This document shows positions 25,601 through 26,797 of a stretch of 40,213 bases of DNA, in pieces. Both the position numbers and the translations under genes were made by a program. How positions within the stretch are numbered: position 1 is the stretch's first letter; each line of letters opens with the position of its first letter. Source of the stretch: JBCBWG01 sp964579305. GTDB taxonomy: Bacteria; Pseudomonadota; Alphaproteobacteria; Rhizobiales; Hyphomicrobiaceae. The stretch covers positions 1 to 40,213 of the forward strand of contig CAZOGY010000016.1 of assembly GCA_964579305.1 (NCBI GenBank). The letters run 5' to 3'. The notes under the pieces were generated by a model. It had not been told where the DNA came from and searched no databases. It worked only from the letters and a program-made list of their open reading frames with translations.

Positions 25601-26707
25601 GAATGACCAATGCGCGGCACCGTCACCGTCCACGTGCAGCGTGTCGGAGCCGCTTCCGCCGTCGATCACAAGCGGCGGGAGGACGGCGTCGGCCTGGCCG
25701 GTCATGTCCACTGTGAACGTGTCGGCCGCGTGCGTGCCTGTTAACGCAAAGGTTGCAAGAGCGGCGTCTGTTTGCAACGTCACCAGCGGTGCCGATGCGC
25801 CCAGTTCGCCGATGCCGATGGCGATAGCGGCGCCCAGGTCATCGGCACTGCGTGACACGGTCAGCGCCGCGCCGGTTGCGCCGGAAGACAGAGCGGCCGC
25901 GCGCAGGTCCTCGACGTTCCCATCGATGGCAATATCGGCCGCGCCGTCGAAGGCGATCAACAGGCCGTCAAGCGCCAATTGCCCGGTAAGATTGGTGATA
26001 TCGGCATCGACCGCGACGCTGTCGGCATCGCCTTTGACCAGGATTTCGGTGGCCGCCTGGTCTTCAAGACCTCCGTTGGCGGGAGCGGCTGAGGTGCCTG
26101 CGTCCGATCGGGTGGTGAGTTGTATCTCGCCAAGCAGCGCATCGAGGGCGGTATTGTGCTCGATGTAAAGCTGGCCAAGCGGACCGGTGGTCTCGATCTC
26201 AAGTGTTGCGTTGTCCAGGTCTGCCGCATCGAAGCTTGCGATGAGTTCGCCGTTGCCATTGGCGTCGAGGCGGTCGCCATCGCGAAGCGTGATGGCGTCG
26301 TCTTTGACGCCGTCACCGTCGAAATCTTCAATTTGTTCAAGCTGGACGTGAACGCTGCCGGCGTCGGTTGCGGCCATCAACGGGTCGGCGGACAGAAGGA
26401 TGCGCGGCTCGAGCGGCTCAAAAATCGGCGCGATACCATCGTCAGACGTCAAAATGTCTTCGTCAGGAATGGCGTCCGACAGGGGAACGATCGGCGGTTC
26501 GCGTTCGCCGTTCCCATCGCTGGCAGCATGATGCTCAGCCGGGTTGGCGTCGTCACCGGCGTCCGCAACCGAGGGCGGGACCGCGGCTGGCGCTCCAGGT
26601 TCGGACTTTGGCGCCGGAGCTGCTGATGTGCCGGGTTCGACCTCGCCGACGGCAGATTGCGCCCAGTCGCCCGTTTCCGAGCCCGTGCGGAGATCGTCAT
26701 CCATCAT
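1..26707 (-). CDS. Giant LEPR-XLL / RTX repeat protein, probable type I secreted surface adhesin (3' end outside window)
   Basis: The frame is open from the ATG at 26707 to the left edge, giving at least 8,902 residues. I found the same codon phase at every point sampled (26.7, 26.4, 20.6, 17.5, 7.8 kb and the first bases). There is no Sec signal: the N-terminus is acidic (MMDDDL) and Pro/Ala-rich. A LEPR-XLL motif, LEPRILLSA, lies at residues 99-107; this marks the N-terminus of very large repetitive surface proteins. Then follow beta-solenoid repeats, HGF-type repeats, a basic strand near residue 6320, Calx-beta-like repeats and RTX nonapeptides. I saw no cysteine in what I translated, as is usual for exported RTX proteins. 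A TolC-family gene lies 90 bases upstream on the same strand, which supports type I export. The tandem ATGs at 26707 and 26704 are both possible starts; the frame stays open back to the upstream gene's TGA. Shine-Dalgarno signal is weak. Function as adhesin or matrix protein is inferred. Confidence 0.93.
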   Translation of the reverse strand, partial: MMDDDLRTGSETGDWAQSAVGEVEPGTSAAPAPKSEPGAPAAVPPSVADAGDDANPAEHHAASDGNGEREPPIVPLSDAIPDEDILTSDDGIAPIFEPLEPRILLSADPLMAATDAGSVHVQLEQIEDFDGDGVKDDAITLRDGDRLDANGNGELIASFDAADLDNATLEIETTGPLGQLYIEHNTALDALLGEIQLTTRSDAGTSAAPANGGLEDQAATEILVKGDADSVAVDADITNLTGQLALDGLLIAFDGAADIAIDGNVEDLRAAALSSGATGAALTVSRSADDLGAAIAIGIGELGASAPLVTLQTDAALATFALTGTHAADTFTVDMTGQADAVLPPLVIDGGSGSDTLHVDGDGAAHWSFDSVDAGAAEGTVSGRAEIVFAGIEALVGASAGKDTLLGRAVDTDWHVTGDGAGHVYGIAYAGFEALQGAADTAGAADQEDTFIFAADGWVDEIDGGAAGFDSLVFEGQRQSAAFTAFGPHSGLVTVDGQTVAYDGLEPIDIDTASVEITLTDGRDDAALTFDSANGIYTLAPTGSSTFETVTFTTAATAITIDLGDGDDSLTIGSWDASFAGTLTILGDGGDVDEGTGDDTVRIDTALASNGGAIVIKAETIDINADVSTGGGALTLRGKDIDVDASIATAGGDVQITNRADDDAKTIYANAETDLNANVTTAGGDVTVLTKNISVAENVVIDTRVGTGAGASFVSTGDSGKIQFGTPLEEGDIDTSDGQAEDIDVEANAKLLAGVTSDSFHAGEIALYVVEQESRVFLSPFDFTTQSVAIDVKSGAVLDGGDVTLSATANDFSKSSHIPNFGAGFAEDFQNQLGQLPGAIISMGLGINASFGKRAADAFVTVDNADIDATGSVTIETSTIAEAVFQAVAMDSVVNKVLQAKGKQKIPQIAVGVAVTESNSFAIVKNGTTINADGDVSILSSASTASETLARASTNLVTFGQPLTEKQTSITFAASATDANVQSKLLDTSAIIAGGAVNVIAAGTSETKAESSILSLLNARAGVGSALSIDNSTVDAIVDGDITAGGTLQAGTIFDGANDVDAGTNLFTISNHGFETGDQLTYQAGDSDGNTFADIGGLTSGETYYVLKETDDTFRLTTAEPLQLDGADTDQDSTHSLTRLGEQAMFLDAVDAEAIFIAEHGYVSGDRIAYTHDGPSGSELANLATDGTLYRVIAEDNASFRLVTEATWDAASGDKTEEKAESIIDAEGTPETRNGEAESGTDHYINFGSGEGIGAGGIHTFTTVGAAVEQIATDTLTITGHGFEDGYQVKYTHDGDAATKLTDGTTALADDGATTYRVIYVSDNEFKLVTEADWTAAGASATAAVASAIDFSSTPDGGEHRFVAVDTLEDVTLQINIGAINTTTNEFTLRNHGFTTGEEINYGFASDNLSLEIGGLDQITSYRVKVIDSDTFKLIKEDLLTPDSSGSYADAVNAAADADFVALSTLAISDGTEIEEEIDLDVDGVKDVSAHLFYYTSYVAEFTPINREFSTQNVFGNDIVVDNGGAVETDTDTLYIAGHDFETGDTVHYLNDQSRSTTGQLPTTVNTLQFDPRTATASAIEDDGVVFMSGHSFAIGEQVVYTSATGTDTLSGLQEGETYRILATRNADGEFSEDRFQLVLDADWPAGFDPETITEDEIAAYADALEASGNVITSFDSSAAGVHRFLAVNGQTTIIDDTISIAYGDDLQFTTGQKVIYTALNSFEDIPQTFATSVTNDTITLAGHGLQDGDLVQYHYIAENDGSALNLTQEQSLYRVINATTDTFQLALKSDYDTLGNSAPVISDLGGDGSTITDEANVEHRFFKEFETEIGGLENGGEYYIIVDETDRSRIKLAASRADAEAGTALSLGALDPNTATASSTDALHALTLALDDDQQNDSRFFEFKAVTAEANSLTISDLEISGLTVGEVYTVVVVDENRIRLIEDGDTTAAELAAGIDITSAGTGNAHRFVEDGLVDGVNVDASLTSKNRIKTKQEVGGKFNYLKFKDAFTKSDMLLAGIFAATAGGVIPKEYESKDDSKKGKTQKDIQAATDSNHSSSSAGFGINIVNHDVTAIIGQNQPDASNPADKTEIVSGGDVIVSATATQRYQVFVQSTVEKAKGKKGDLLAISFGIAWQDNDATAKIGGSTEVNAGGNIDVDALVDYPWMREFKDVFAPSAFAADMASGGASAVTDRLDGTFGIATLFLNNWVTAFAKAEQSEQTFNIPGNEKTQKSKIKKGTSASISGAIAINLFFNDATAKIESGAMLNRDDDQLGFLANPVTPQESRSVEVDAKTSMKLANVAGIMKLSLNEGPLGKLSNGERGSRNPSGKPIKIYGDVIDLQGRGAGKAYGGSILVDAITNNTIAKIEAGVEIGVGASGRVHVGADEDIMHVAISASGAANDQSVQAAKQPGEKGVTFAGSGVGFYLNGLTEAAIVTADDTPTTIDGGGDVSVNADSTLTNVAVAGAMVDGEGSNIGISIVVDVIDRDTVAYIGKAFDENNNADGSGDTPDSGSTFDVGDIAIAASNDGTSAAFAIAKASQTDASLSSFKTDEASDSGLLKNSQDIAATGVQTPDTKGGLGLSGSIAINILDETTLAYINDDSTINFGDLSITAEQGTDGISFTGAVATASSKLVTGGSKSIGGTLNANVVLTTTHAFVQGANLISDRTADSAEDREITVTRTSPSGQTFTDTFTETADVEYLVRAERTGNLYIFGAALAFDSTQASKAFAGSLLFNTVIDNTQAYMDSVVLSGSGASGAAAGDLVVDAKNHGDILSVAGGVAAGGAKGVGGAIGINFIANTTKASILGNDRRSEVAVLGGVTVDAKSNTAIRAIALSLGIAGLGLPSKQQKASAFVIAVNAVSTDPELFTDVSGLENEQNLLEARVDNANIQAIEDITVRANDDSNIHSLAGTGSLASKGDAFGIGISWNQVQIVARAIINNTDDTTIDAEVRSTQGDVTVEVTATETDPVTDATGGDVEGKILSLAVSGAIGGESAGAITPAINGIINTLEAVITGTGKVEADIGDVTVKAQDSSTIRALTGGVAIAFGAGEGGSGVGAALSSNFIANSVSARIDGADVEAGGSVYVTADEDAEIWSTSLGVAGALKTSIGGSLSVIVMTNSVEAYIAGDTTQVIAGDNVAVRASNDAVVIGISGGVGVSAQNTAVGASLLSSTLVNQTTAYIDGDAIVRAGAAGGTISDIDGENRRGVIVSALSDLNLTSVSVGGGVGTGDAAGGGALTVGVVDDRTKAYIGSRSGSAQTGAGVYSGGDIAVLAKSDWSITTVAGALAASKSVGIGIGIDVGVVTRRTDAYIGANAVVTADDTVAVKAISDESLLSIGVAAALGLSGGGGALGVTFDVNYLDAETTAYIKSGATVSAIGHVIVTAQSDTEVDQWGGALAGSGSAAAVAGGFGIIKKTTEAVISNNATVTALAQTAGESAITGRIIEGATSDNSDERSVSFQFGDDTVGVRTSPSAVISGNTFTVSSDQYTAGTDDFFENGDEVFYVAQRDKISGLKNGSRYFIVNADAAAGTFQLAETEGGAAIAVDASHLTADDVQTIQSVSDVTMSEQGSSTDLADEVFDHTEYTAEEAIRSGVVVAAVSTNDIEVYVFAGAISTSGIAAGIGGTYTTHTIDTKARIDSGSTINGATTAFDRTFVPGDIDGTEITIEGHGFQTGDTVTYSGTGIAELADGTDYYVTVIDHNTFTLADLSDTSSALTLTGSGSTTQTLTLTEAAAADTDQSVYVNAGRSYQMVMVGSGFALNAGSSGAGAAGLALPYLFGETSAKIIGGSSSYDTSVFAAADVEVAAFALSETTAFSLGGSGSGFIGLAGSLSYISIETNTIATIDGLVRITAGGNVAVLAQDTTEVFTVSGSVGIGVSGGGGAGAFSVTFVDKETDASIGGGAIVDAFANSGNLVTGHTAGTAQSDGTPDADAAGAVGVIVDANTSERIEAFVLGLALGTYAGVAGSLHYTVVDSDTSATIQNAEINQNTSGSANANQQVLVGARNDLEIEAIAGGVGGGAVAIGLGLSLAYVRNDTRAVIGNAANAAGTGALVRASDRVAARAIADQDLIDTTYGGGAGIGVLAGAISVHTIGGNFSDTWDDDDSNSQSLNGTDGSGNADTVVYSNNSDNSSTLGIDGQVGAAVDTFSGGFENDDENSVTFETDNIAGNTISGLTDDTVYEVANVTDDSFELRIQGTSTSITLNASDLSDNERHTLTTAGGDILAFGAGAIEADTTTVNFVAHGLSEGALVTYDAPTSLALFAPVDTDGDGNVDDPLSPGWVTGTPVLYTADPSGTAPTGLTDNTVYYVIIDSEAPHVLRLAESREAALAGIGIEFAGGSGTNHTLSRTLPTFDPAGALYDTTNDTIDLQVDYGISTGDLLRYSAGDGTAGENLEDGQTYFAIVDATDPTKVKLASSRANAFAGTHIDLTTTGVTGTAHTLTPVGNQGGEINTPTGLSNTARTTGATTASGSSFASTISSITSTVEAAGVSAAIEGDVVIDTTNVEVRAAQKSTIDVKAIAAGIGGGGVGGGVIVLNVDNDVTAYVAPGLGLTSNLTTTINGAAAGSFAVDADYDGSINTTAIAGLAAAGTAVGASVVVINDESDVLAFLGYNPETDESDRNSDRANDRVFAANDTITADMGTEVSGFGSVDVTADSTTSFRGVGGALAASLASIAFGGTFIYVTTEGATQAAVGDHAQIGTSGGSVGSVNIAADRSHDVRDNDLFDFLNGGGDVNTGDAMGLGFAVSGGLLGGTGVVVKATDDADVIAEIGQDARANATGAMTVETDNVIDLLIKGQGLAAATGGGVGVVIVSGETKGTTRSRLQGKSSAPTAAGDITVAALTLDADLTQTVHASGQGLSGGLVGSLSVNEVTAKAGGSVVADIGDNASIAATSGAIGVSADAATHAFASIDGLSVAGVATLAFNQATANSSPAITAEVGNNALITATNGMTVAAGHTLNEVDSSSDYDQAARARVSAVSAAVGGAISLHKADATSSPDAIARIGGGTSVDGGSGTVLIRSTVSDNSADAEADGYNFGIVSVGSVDADATAQGTVLAEIEDNGALGGTIAGAGLTIQTQAASSANATAYKASGGIIDASVDEKPTATASMTNDARIGDYATVDVSGDILIEAIGTTEADAYNDGDSFGAVTVNLSSATANSNADVGAEIGYAAVVSGNDITVTSSANEFDDDDAGEFDDVIPTGTSGVNTSSNEITIPGDDSGHGLSTGDLIVYTSGGDTPIQSGDADANTNAGVDGDPNENLSNAGTTDDTSDDDVRANTSLESGRVYSVVVTGTDKIQLGLEFSASDGFTEFNDATETISFYEDDDGETVTRAHNLSDGDVVRYYDNGNSGITGLTDGAAYEVIVVSDYQIRLREAYSADYPGQVSFDPSKKEADATDAASDGDTEGGIDEGDFIDTDNASERMVVGDTFQINDHGFNDGDAVTYRAPPNNEFSTEYVNATTDSAGDIAFDANGDVTYTTNNEIFVGSENTLVDEDEVVYLTEDAKSFRDSAVDFATGTITVADHGFETGQTIRYNVSEFDSGDVSKITTRSESFYFVDLDADGTAETRIEYGSEAAATSDVSKALGGLSDGVEYMVIRLTNDTFQLSAVGGSKLSPDTSALSALTLSAPGSTDSIVHYLTPTTEYDGTTATAKEEITGLTSGKRYFVESAATADNDTVDSTIQLRERTVNVNASTDAETSDGGASTTTTITYEQLGAKQATASLADTDPDATGETWTFASVGHTFADGDIVVLTAGPSQVTTLATGDLTSAANTRYTVTNVTADTFELAAIDFVDTEVAAATTAGTNSFTFKSISDATATVVKETFTQLTRASVSGSTDGAIQSVAASSDLQSSPEIHRFETASAAAIPGLNDGQTYYVVNATTNTFQLSETVGGSVVDIDATGIGGEHSIGPEHVDFTSSGAAGTQKFVIDLASTVSTDTHRILAPGGVPLNVSTSAPGDGQSTARFGGVSGDLAGGTNNQADLTVTSKSTVEIIASTIDAAGDVTITSGSDGDGLAEGEVFSVSILLGIGNNKTTATLTSDSEIYFGRNAANSQTQATALTAIGDVLFSTTVDGELLSTVKRNGGSFVDVAEASATATMDFSSQINIARGSITTVGDVDMSAISYGDIDAFAETRASGAIPIGRSSATANLGQGSGDDVTRITIGSAAAAAIEGSTLTFLARGQALKANANARTISSGVGGGARATANTNADADTDIILTNNSSITGGAGVRMIAQNTGVVTDSYGYADLRAVIGESKSTGNNTTNLNADVTADAGTTTTVGGTGLYVDADNVSVSYDKDADRDYWKLRIKIRIKIGFIKIRITITLTLAWGSTNAGGSLNRNADVTWNGDVISAAGESPAVTIDETGKVTKLVNATVRNGSASGSSVGVNGTVNSGTAAYVDTITNNSNITLVFRADDEVRGSGGTFSVAPTFESVTIVNASDRDLIISDIDVVSDNPTASVSVAKGTNNLSYTVAGSDDVDTDLTITNTNSAADVVLAGIITNPIGHTQITTAGGNVLSSGGSRTTQLLQTNDLTITTGGTAGGIGVSSNRVAVDLIQSAGRASDTDVSAYDSVFMDLKAEQRIASSANYKLTIGRIESEDGTVDLTLQSGVYNEPGQFNISGAGSATESAAYTADNTQTDATVTYEFESGSQGAALIAANGVSIERVNASAGTGQPSVNIEAFTELSGTNTDNVIDIVTNGAVYAAETTGDFRVGRIMSTASTVELVAQATGGSIVDGEEDGQAASAETDTLGGADVVGNSITLTAATGAIGTQTQFLEIDSSYQATGSVTATAAEEVFLTENAGDLYLGLIKSTAASEADSVVVVTTTGGSIFESGSDETAEVEAVYIDLHADGGTVGANSNDLEIDSNNLNGTDVSNGYVSVDGDGGVYIAESIEELRILKALSATGDVRLTTPDEEETAAPTAEDITLIASGVTRYAEAADGQPTAVTLGEIVATEGSVLIQSGDDISTEAATQIIGGIAVNIYGDYGNADAGYGTQINLRGTLGAGTASSITGTKSVSANAINVFGNTDIDDIQFYETVLQAQTNAYGSNSVGAPADADVNDGEDTFTVVRLQTISTLSTLDSGEIRTDTLRLDGQADSDFYIVYTAGSLTAAPQDYVINVLDSGANDDGGDVLDIYGGDDGTTTNAEVAITNALDFDADGENDAESGDDVFLLRAANGIKGETSDAGGFGYAALLYGALDQVRAKTDATGTPVDDDGNTFSKPTEVARIGYDAKLNGRMTIYGMGGDDYFATDDSTIVTTLDGGYGDDQFQFGQLYASERSASVGLADEDVFSTFEVNVGADGDTAWLSDGNTAPLLASGGEGADTFSVYSNKGALRLEGDAGNDLFIVRAFTLATGNADESQETTELDGGTGDDEVRYNINAPVSIEGGDGFDKVIIIGTEADDAFAITDEGVFGAGLNVTLSGSEEIQEIDGLEGDDSFFILGTPFGVNTVVIGGIGNDTFNVAGDVTEEIVSVDLSGLSGGITHDVNATGDSAYDTLLADGVDLNVASPSSGSVVITQSGGNTVVNEIAPNGQLFDSFDIRLAAAPTETVYVTVSAARSSQTEQEQGGDSVWLSIDDGEGSPAFFERDVAVQGAVVQRPNRDLVLAFDSSNWNTAQSVFVTAADDTLSEGQKNVTISTSTISEDAAFDGVAVDNVIVKVIDDDRAEVVIDEVDSAGVTDGETLVLEGANDVDAIKDTYTVNLGKPLEAGEVVTVTVSYDADQVALSSDRFASNDGAGTATIIFTEGVAGEDWDDLVTVEVAAVDNAIAEDRTNSRISHTFSSNIASSDYTTNSVIDGEAVEALVSVDLVDNDRAGVLVQETDGATRVIKDTLDANGDPEGFGETDSYTVRLNSNPTDDVTLTILTDGQTNIDVDLSNAESDAAGTGANRFSVIEIGASADGLTSGVDLVVTDNGTDAPTLTRATGSFIDDGFVAGHMVRLKDAGGATVADLKIQSVTADTVTFTDGADLSARDGTTIANGTLTRIAVQVTFTPTAGEANSGTSTISGIANGDFTLTTVTERQFVLVSSIFSFSGLKFAFTRETTTQLTRNDGGSFLDDGFAVGNEVQLTDSRGDVYSVDQSTFTIKSVTASTIVFNEVDNGFSGTKTTTGAYFGELILSQSATVGDATLTRIDPAAASDTTGADAEDAWWRAVEVVVAADPYYTQPEQLATIKTFTPQEHLVTKIQGPLEIIGGFETPRSLVNAVLLPGEINAGLPFIESDDDDSSSIDVLNIFDDSSAEDKTGTLTSTNFSGFGMADDLTLFDIASGQSFNFDGGITFGKTADDGTVSTAIEVLNIFMGQGNDTLNVEGTLTNVDGDAGGITMLHGGGGDDSFIVTGGGGDLNPLVIFGDTSQDGAFYTGEPAENDTADFTASNGKTFSMPLANPFANAGNDTIDASALYAAEAAAGTAPAIGITVYGGAGDDTIIGSMAGDQIAGGSGNDIIIGDGDETAFGGGDHIYGDSGFNVDPFNRTLTVVNTNAATSANHDPLTVGADTIDARGGSDIVHGDFGTIVQSTAAIGVAAGAYLTTPDDDESLKLFTTAITTVRKVASARIADAASGEDGRDTIEGGYGDDIVMGGLGASGVSGTAGGDTVYGDRDIAEGEDATNDGNDVLFGDFGTVHLVNGDPTQGRAEATAVFGEDDSVYGSAGDDIIFAGVGSDMAVSGGGEDIAFGDIGRYVGNDGTDVALSARTIATDIDADAPELGVDTIDSGADDDIVFGGAGGDTIADPSGLNVIFGDDGIVTFDTTRAPITITSDDGGAGGDDIIDGGTNTDIIIGGRGDDTIRAETGDGTTAGDDPDIVLGDGGVIELDQTSVGLDFVDRIDRVESDSSFTANGGDDTIDTGSADTTDHDIVIGGAGSDTITTGAGNDFIIGD
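2900..4130 (-). repeat. Calx-beta-like repeats (about three)
   Basis: Recurring elements are FDSSNWNTAQSVFVTAADD (near 3830-3770) and VIDDDRAEVVIDEVD (near 3670-3620). There is a second TYTVNLGKP (near 3540) and VDLVDNDRAGVLVQETDG (near 3230-3170), then SYTVRLNSNPTDDVTLTI (near 3100-3050). The 'nW...VtVtAvDD...EG' and 'DDDrA.v.V.E.dG...V.E' signatures are those of Calx-beta type calcium-binding sandwich repeats in large adhesins. Confidence 0.75.
4200..5330 (-). repeat. Degenerate RTX-like glycine/aspartate repeats
   Basis: Loosely spaced GG-x-G-x-D-type turns: IYGMGGDDYF (near 4925), GGYGDDQFQFG (near 4855), GGEGADTFSVYSNKG (near 4675), LEGDAGNDLFIV (near 4620) and IGGIGNDTFNVAGD (near 4270). 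Probably calcium-binding beta-roll turns at lower density than the terminal RTX block. Confidence 0.75.
7682..7752 (-). other. Alternating basic/hydrophobic strand in the giant protein (approx. residues 6320-6343)
   Basis: Directly after the acidic stretch YDKDADRDYW the protein reads KLRIKIRIKIGF, then IKIRITITLTLAW. Every second residue is Lys, Arg or Thr and the intervening ones are nearly all Ile or Leu. In an otherwise strongly acidic protein this gives one strand with a fully basic face and a fully hydrophobic face. I checked the codon phase at 7798 against the start codon and it agrees. The role is unknown. Confidence 0.85.
8900..11110 (-). repeat. HGF-type protein repeats, cluster 4
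   Basis: Five or more copies, including GHGLSTGDLIVY (near 11010), AHNLSDGDVVRY (near 10665), DHGFNDGDAVTY (near 10365), DHGFETGQTIRY (near 10100) and GHTFADGDIVVL (near 9445). It is flanked by solenoid-type sequence above 11150 and by GSITTVGDVDM-like sequence below 8900. Confidence 0.78.
13380..14240 (-). repeat. HGF-type protein repeats, cluster 3
   Basis: Three or four diverged copies. The clearest is VAHGLSEGALVTY (near 13960), followed by GLTDNTVYYVI (near 13770) and a further copy beginning DYGISTGDLLRY (near 13565). The leading copy, with GGFENDDENSVTF near 14225, has lost the His-Gly pair. Confidence 0.7.
15560..16340 (-). repeat. HGF-type protein repeats, cluster 2
   Basis: Two copies in tandem: one with DDFFENGDEVFY (near 16200) and one with GHGFQTGDTVTY (near 15680). 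Each is followed by the G-x-x-Y-x-V and F-x-L elements seen in cluster 1. They sit between two solenoid blocks. Confidence 0.75.
16400..20750 (-). repeat. Glycine/alanine-rich beta-solenoid repeats (main block)
   Basis: Roughly 60-80 residue units repeat the pattern 'G-x-V-x-V-x-A-x-S-x-x-x-I-x-S-x-A-G-G-x-A', then 'G-G-A-x-x-x-N-x-I-x-N-x-T-x-A-Y-I', then 'G-A-x-V'. An example is GAALSSNFIANSVSARI around 17480-17525. The pattern resembles the beta-helical passenger repeats of large filamentous adhesins. Similar units resume at about 15500-14250 and 13330-11150 between HGF-type clusters, so the two repeat families alternate. Fold assignment is by pattern only. Confidence 0.75.
20420..20690 (-). 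other. Lysine-rich insert within solenoid repeats
   Basis: The translation includes KEYESKDDSKKGKTQKD near 20560-20625, flanked by Ser-rich sequence (NHSSSSAGFG). The DNA here is visibly more AT-rich than its surroundings. Related lysine patches appear near 20350 (EKAKGKKGD), near 20000 (KTQKSKIKKG) and near 24000 (KGKQKIPQ). They fall at about the same place in successive solenoid units and are probably exposed loops. Confidence 0.7.
20760..23580 (-). repeat. HGF-type protein repeats, cluster 1 (approx. residues 1043-1983)
   Basis: About seven to nine diverged copies of a unit of roughly 70-130 residues. Each has a lead motif like HGF-x-TG(D/E)-x-(V/I)-x-Y, then GL-x-x-G-x-x-Y-x-V, then D-x-(F/N)-x-(F/I)-(K/R/Q)-L. 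Copies include NHGFETGDQLTY (near 23490), GHGFEDGYQVKY (near 22855), NHGFTTGEEINY (near 22525), GHDFETGDTVHY (near 22090), GHSFAIGEQVVY (near 21935) and GHGLQDGDLVQY (near 21475). The copies differ enough at DNA level that recent duplication is unlikely. I recognise no named domain; the pattern suggests small beta-sandwich modules. Confidence 0.8.
26380..26420 (-). other. LEPR-XLL motif of the giant protein
   Basis: Residues 96-107 read FEPLEPRILLSA. The L-E-P-R-x-L-L-S-A signature is known from the N-termini of giant, low-complexity, repeat-rich bacterial proteins and is thought to be a sorting or processing signal. Here it follows about 98 residues of acidic, Ala/Pro-rich, probably disordered sequence. 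It precedes beta-rich sequence in which phrases such as DTFTVDMTGQ and YDGLEPIDI recur. Confidence 0.9.
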
Positions 26708-26740
26708 GTCGCGCACCCGTCTGTGCTTGCCGCGTAAAAT

Positions 26741-26758
26741 GGCCCGCGTGTGCGGGCC
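26741..26758 (-). terminator. Hairpin with short U-tract between the TolC-family gene and the giant gene
   Basis: On the minus strand GGCCCGC-ACAC-GCGGGCC forms a perfect 7-bp GC stem with a 4-base loop, followed by ATTTT. It lies inside the 90-base gap, 33 bases upstream of the giant gene's ATG. It could be an intrinsic terminator for the TolC-family gene, or an attenuator letting only part of the transcripts into the 27-kb gene. The T-run is short, so termination may be incomplete. Confidence 0.45.
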
Positions 26759-26773
26759 GGAAATACTCAATTT

Positions 26774-26785
26774 ACTTCGCGAAGT
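26774..26785. promoter_or_regulatory. Perfect 12-bp palindrome in the TolC-giant gene gap
   Basis: ACTTCGCGAAGT is fully self-complementary and lies 13 bases after the TolC-family stop and 67 bases before the giant gene start. It could be an operator for a dimeric regulator of the giant gene or an mRNA structure. No partner site was found. Confidence 0.25.
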
Positions 26786-26797
26786 CTGAACGTTGTC

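Noticed and set aside
26141..26707. LapA/BapA-type N-terminal retention module with periplasmic cleavage site
   Set aside because: I looked for a TAAG-type cleavage site and the usual retention fold; the N-terminus is instead acidic/Pro-rich followed by LEPR-XLL.
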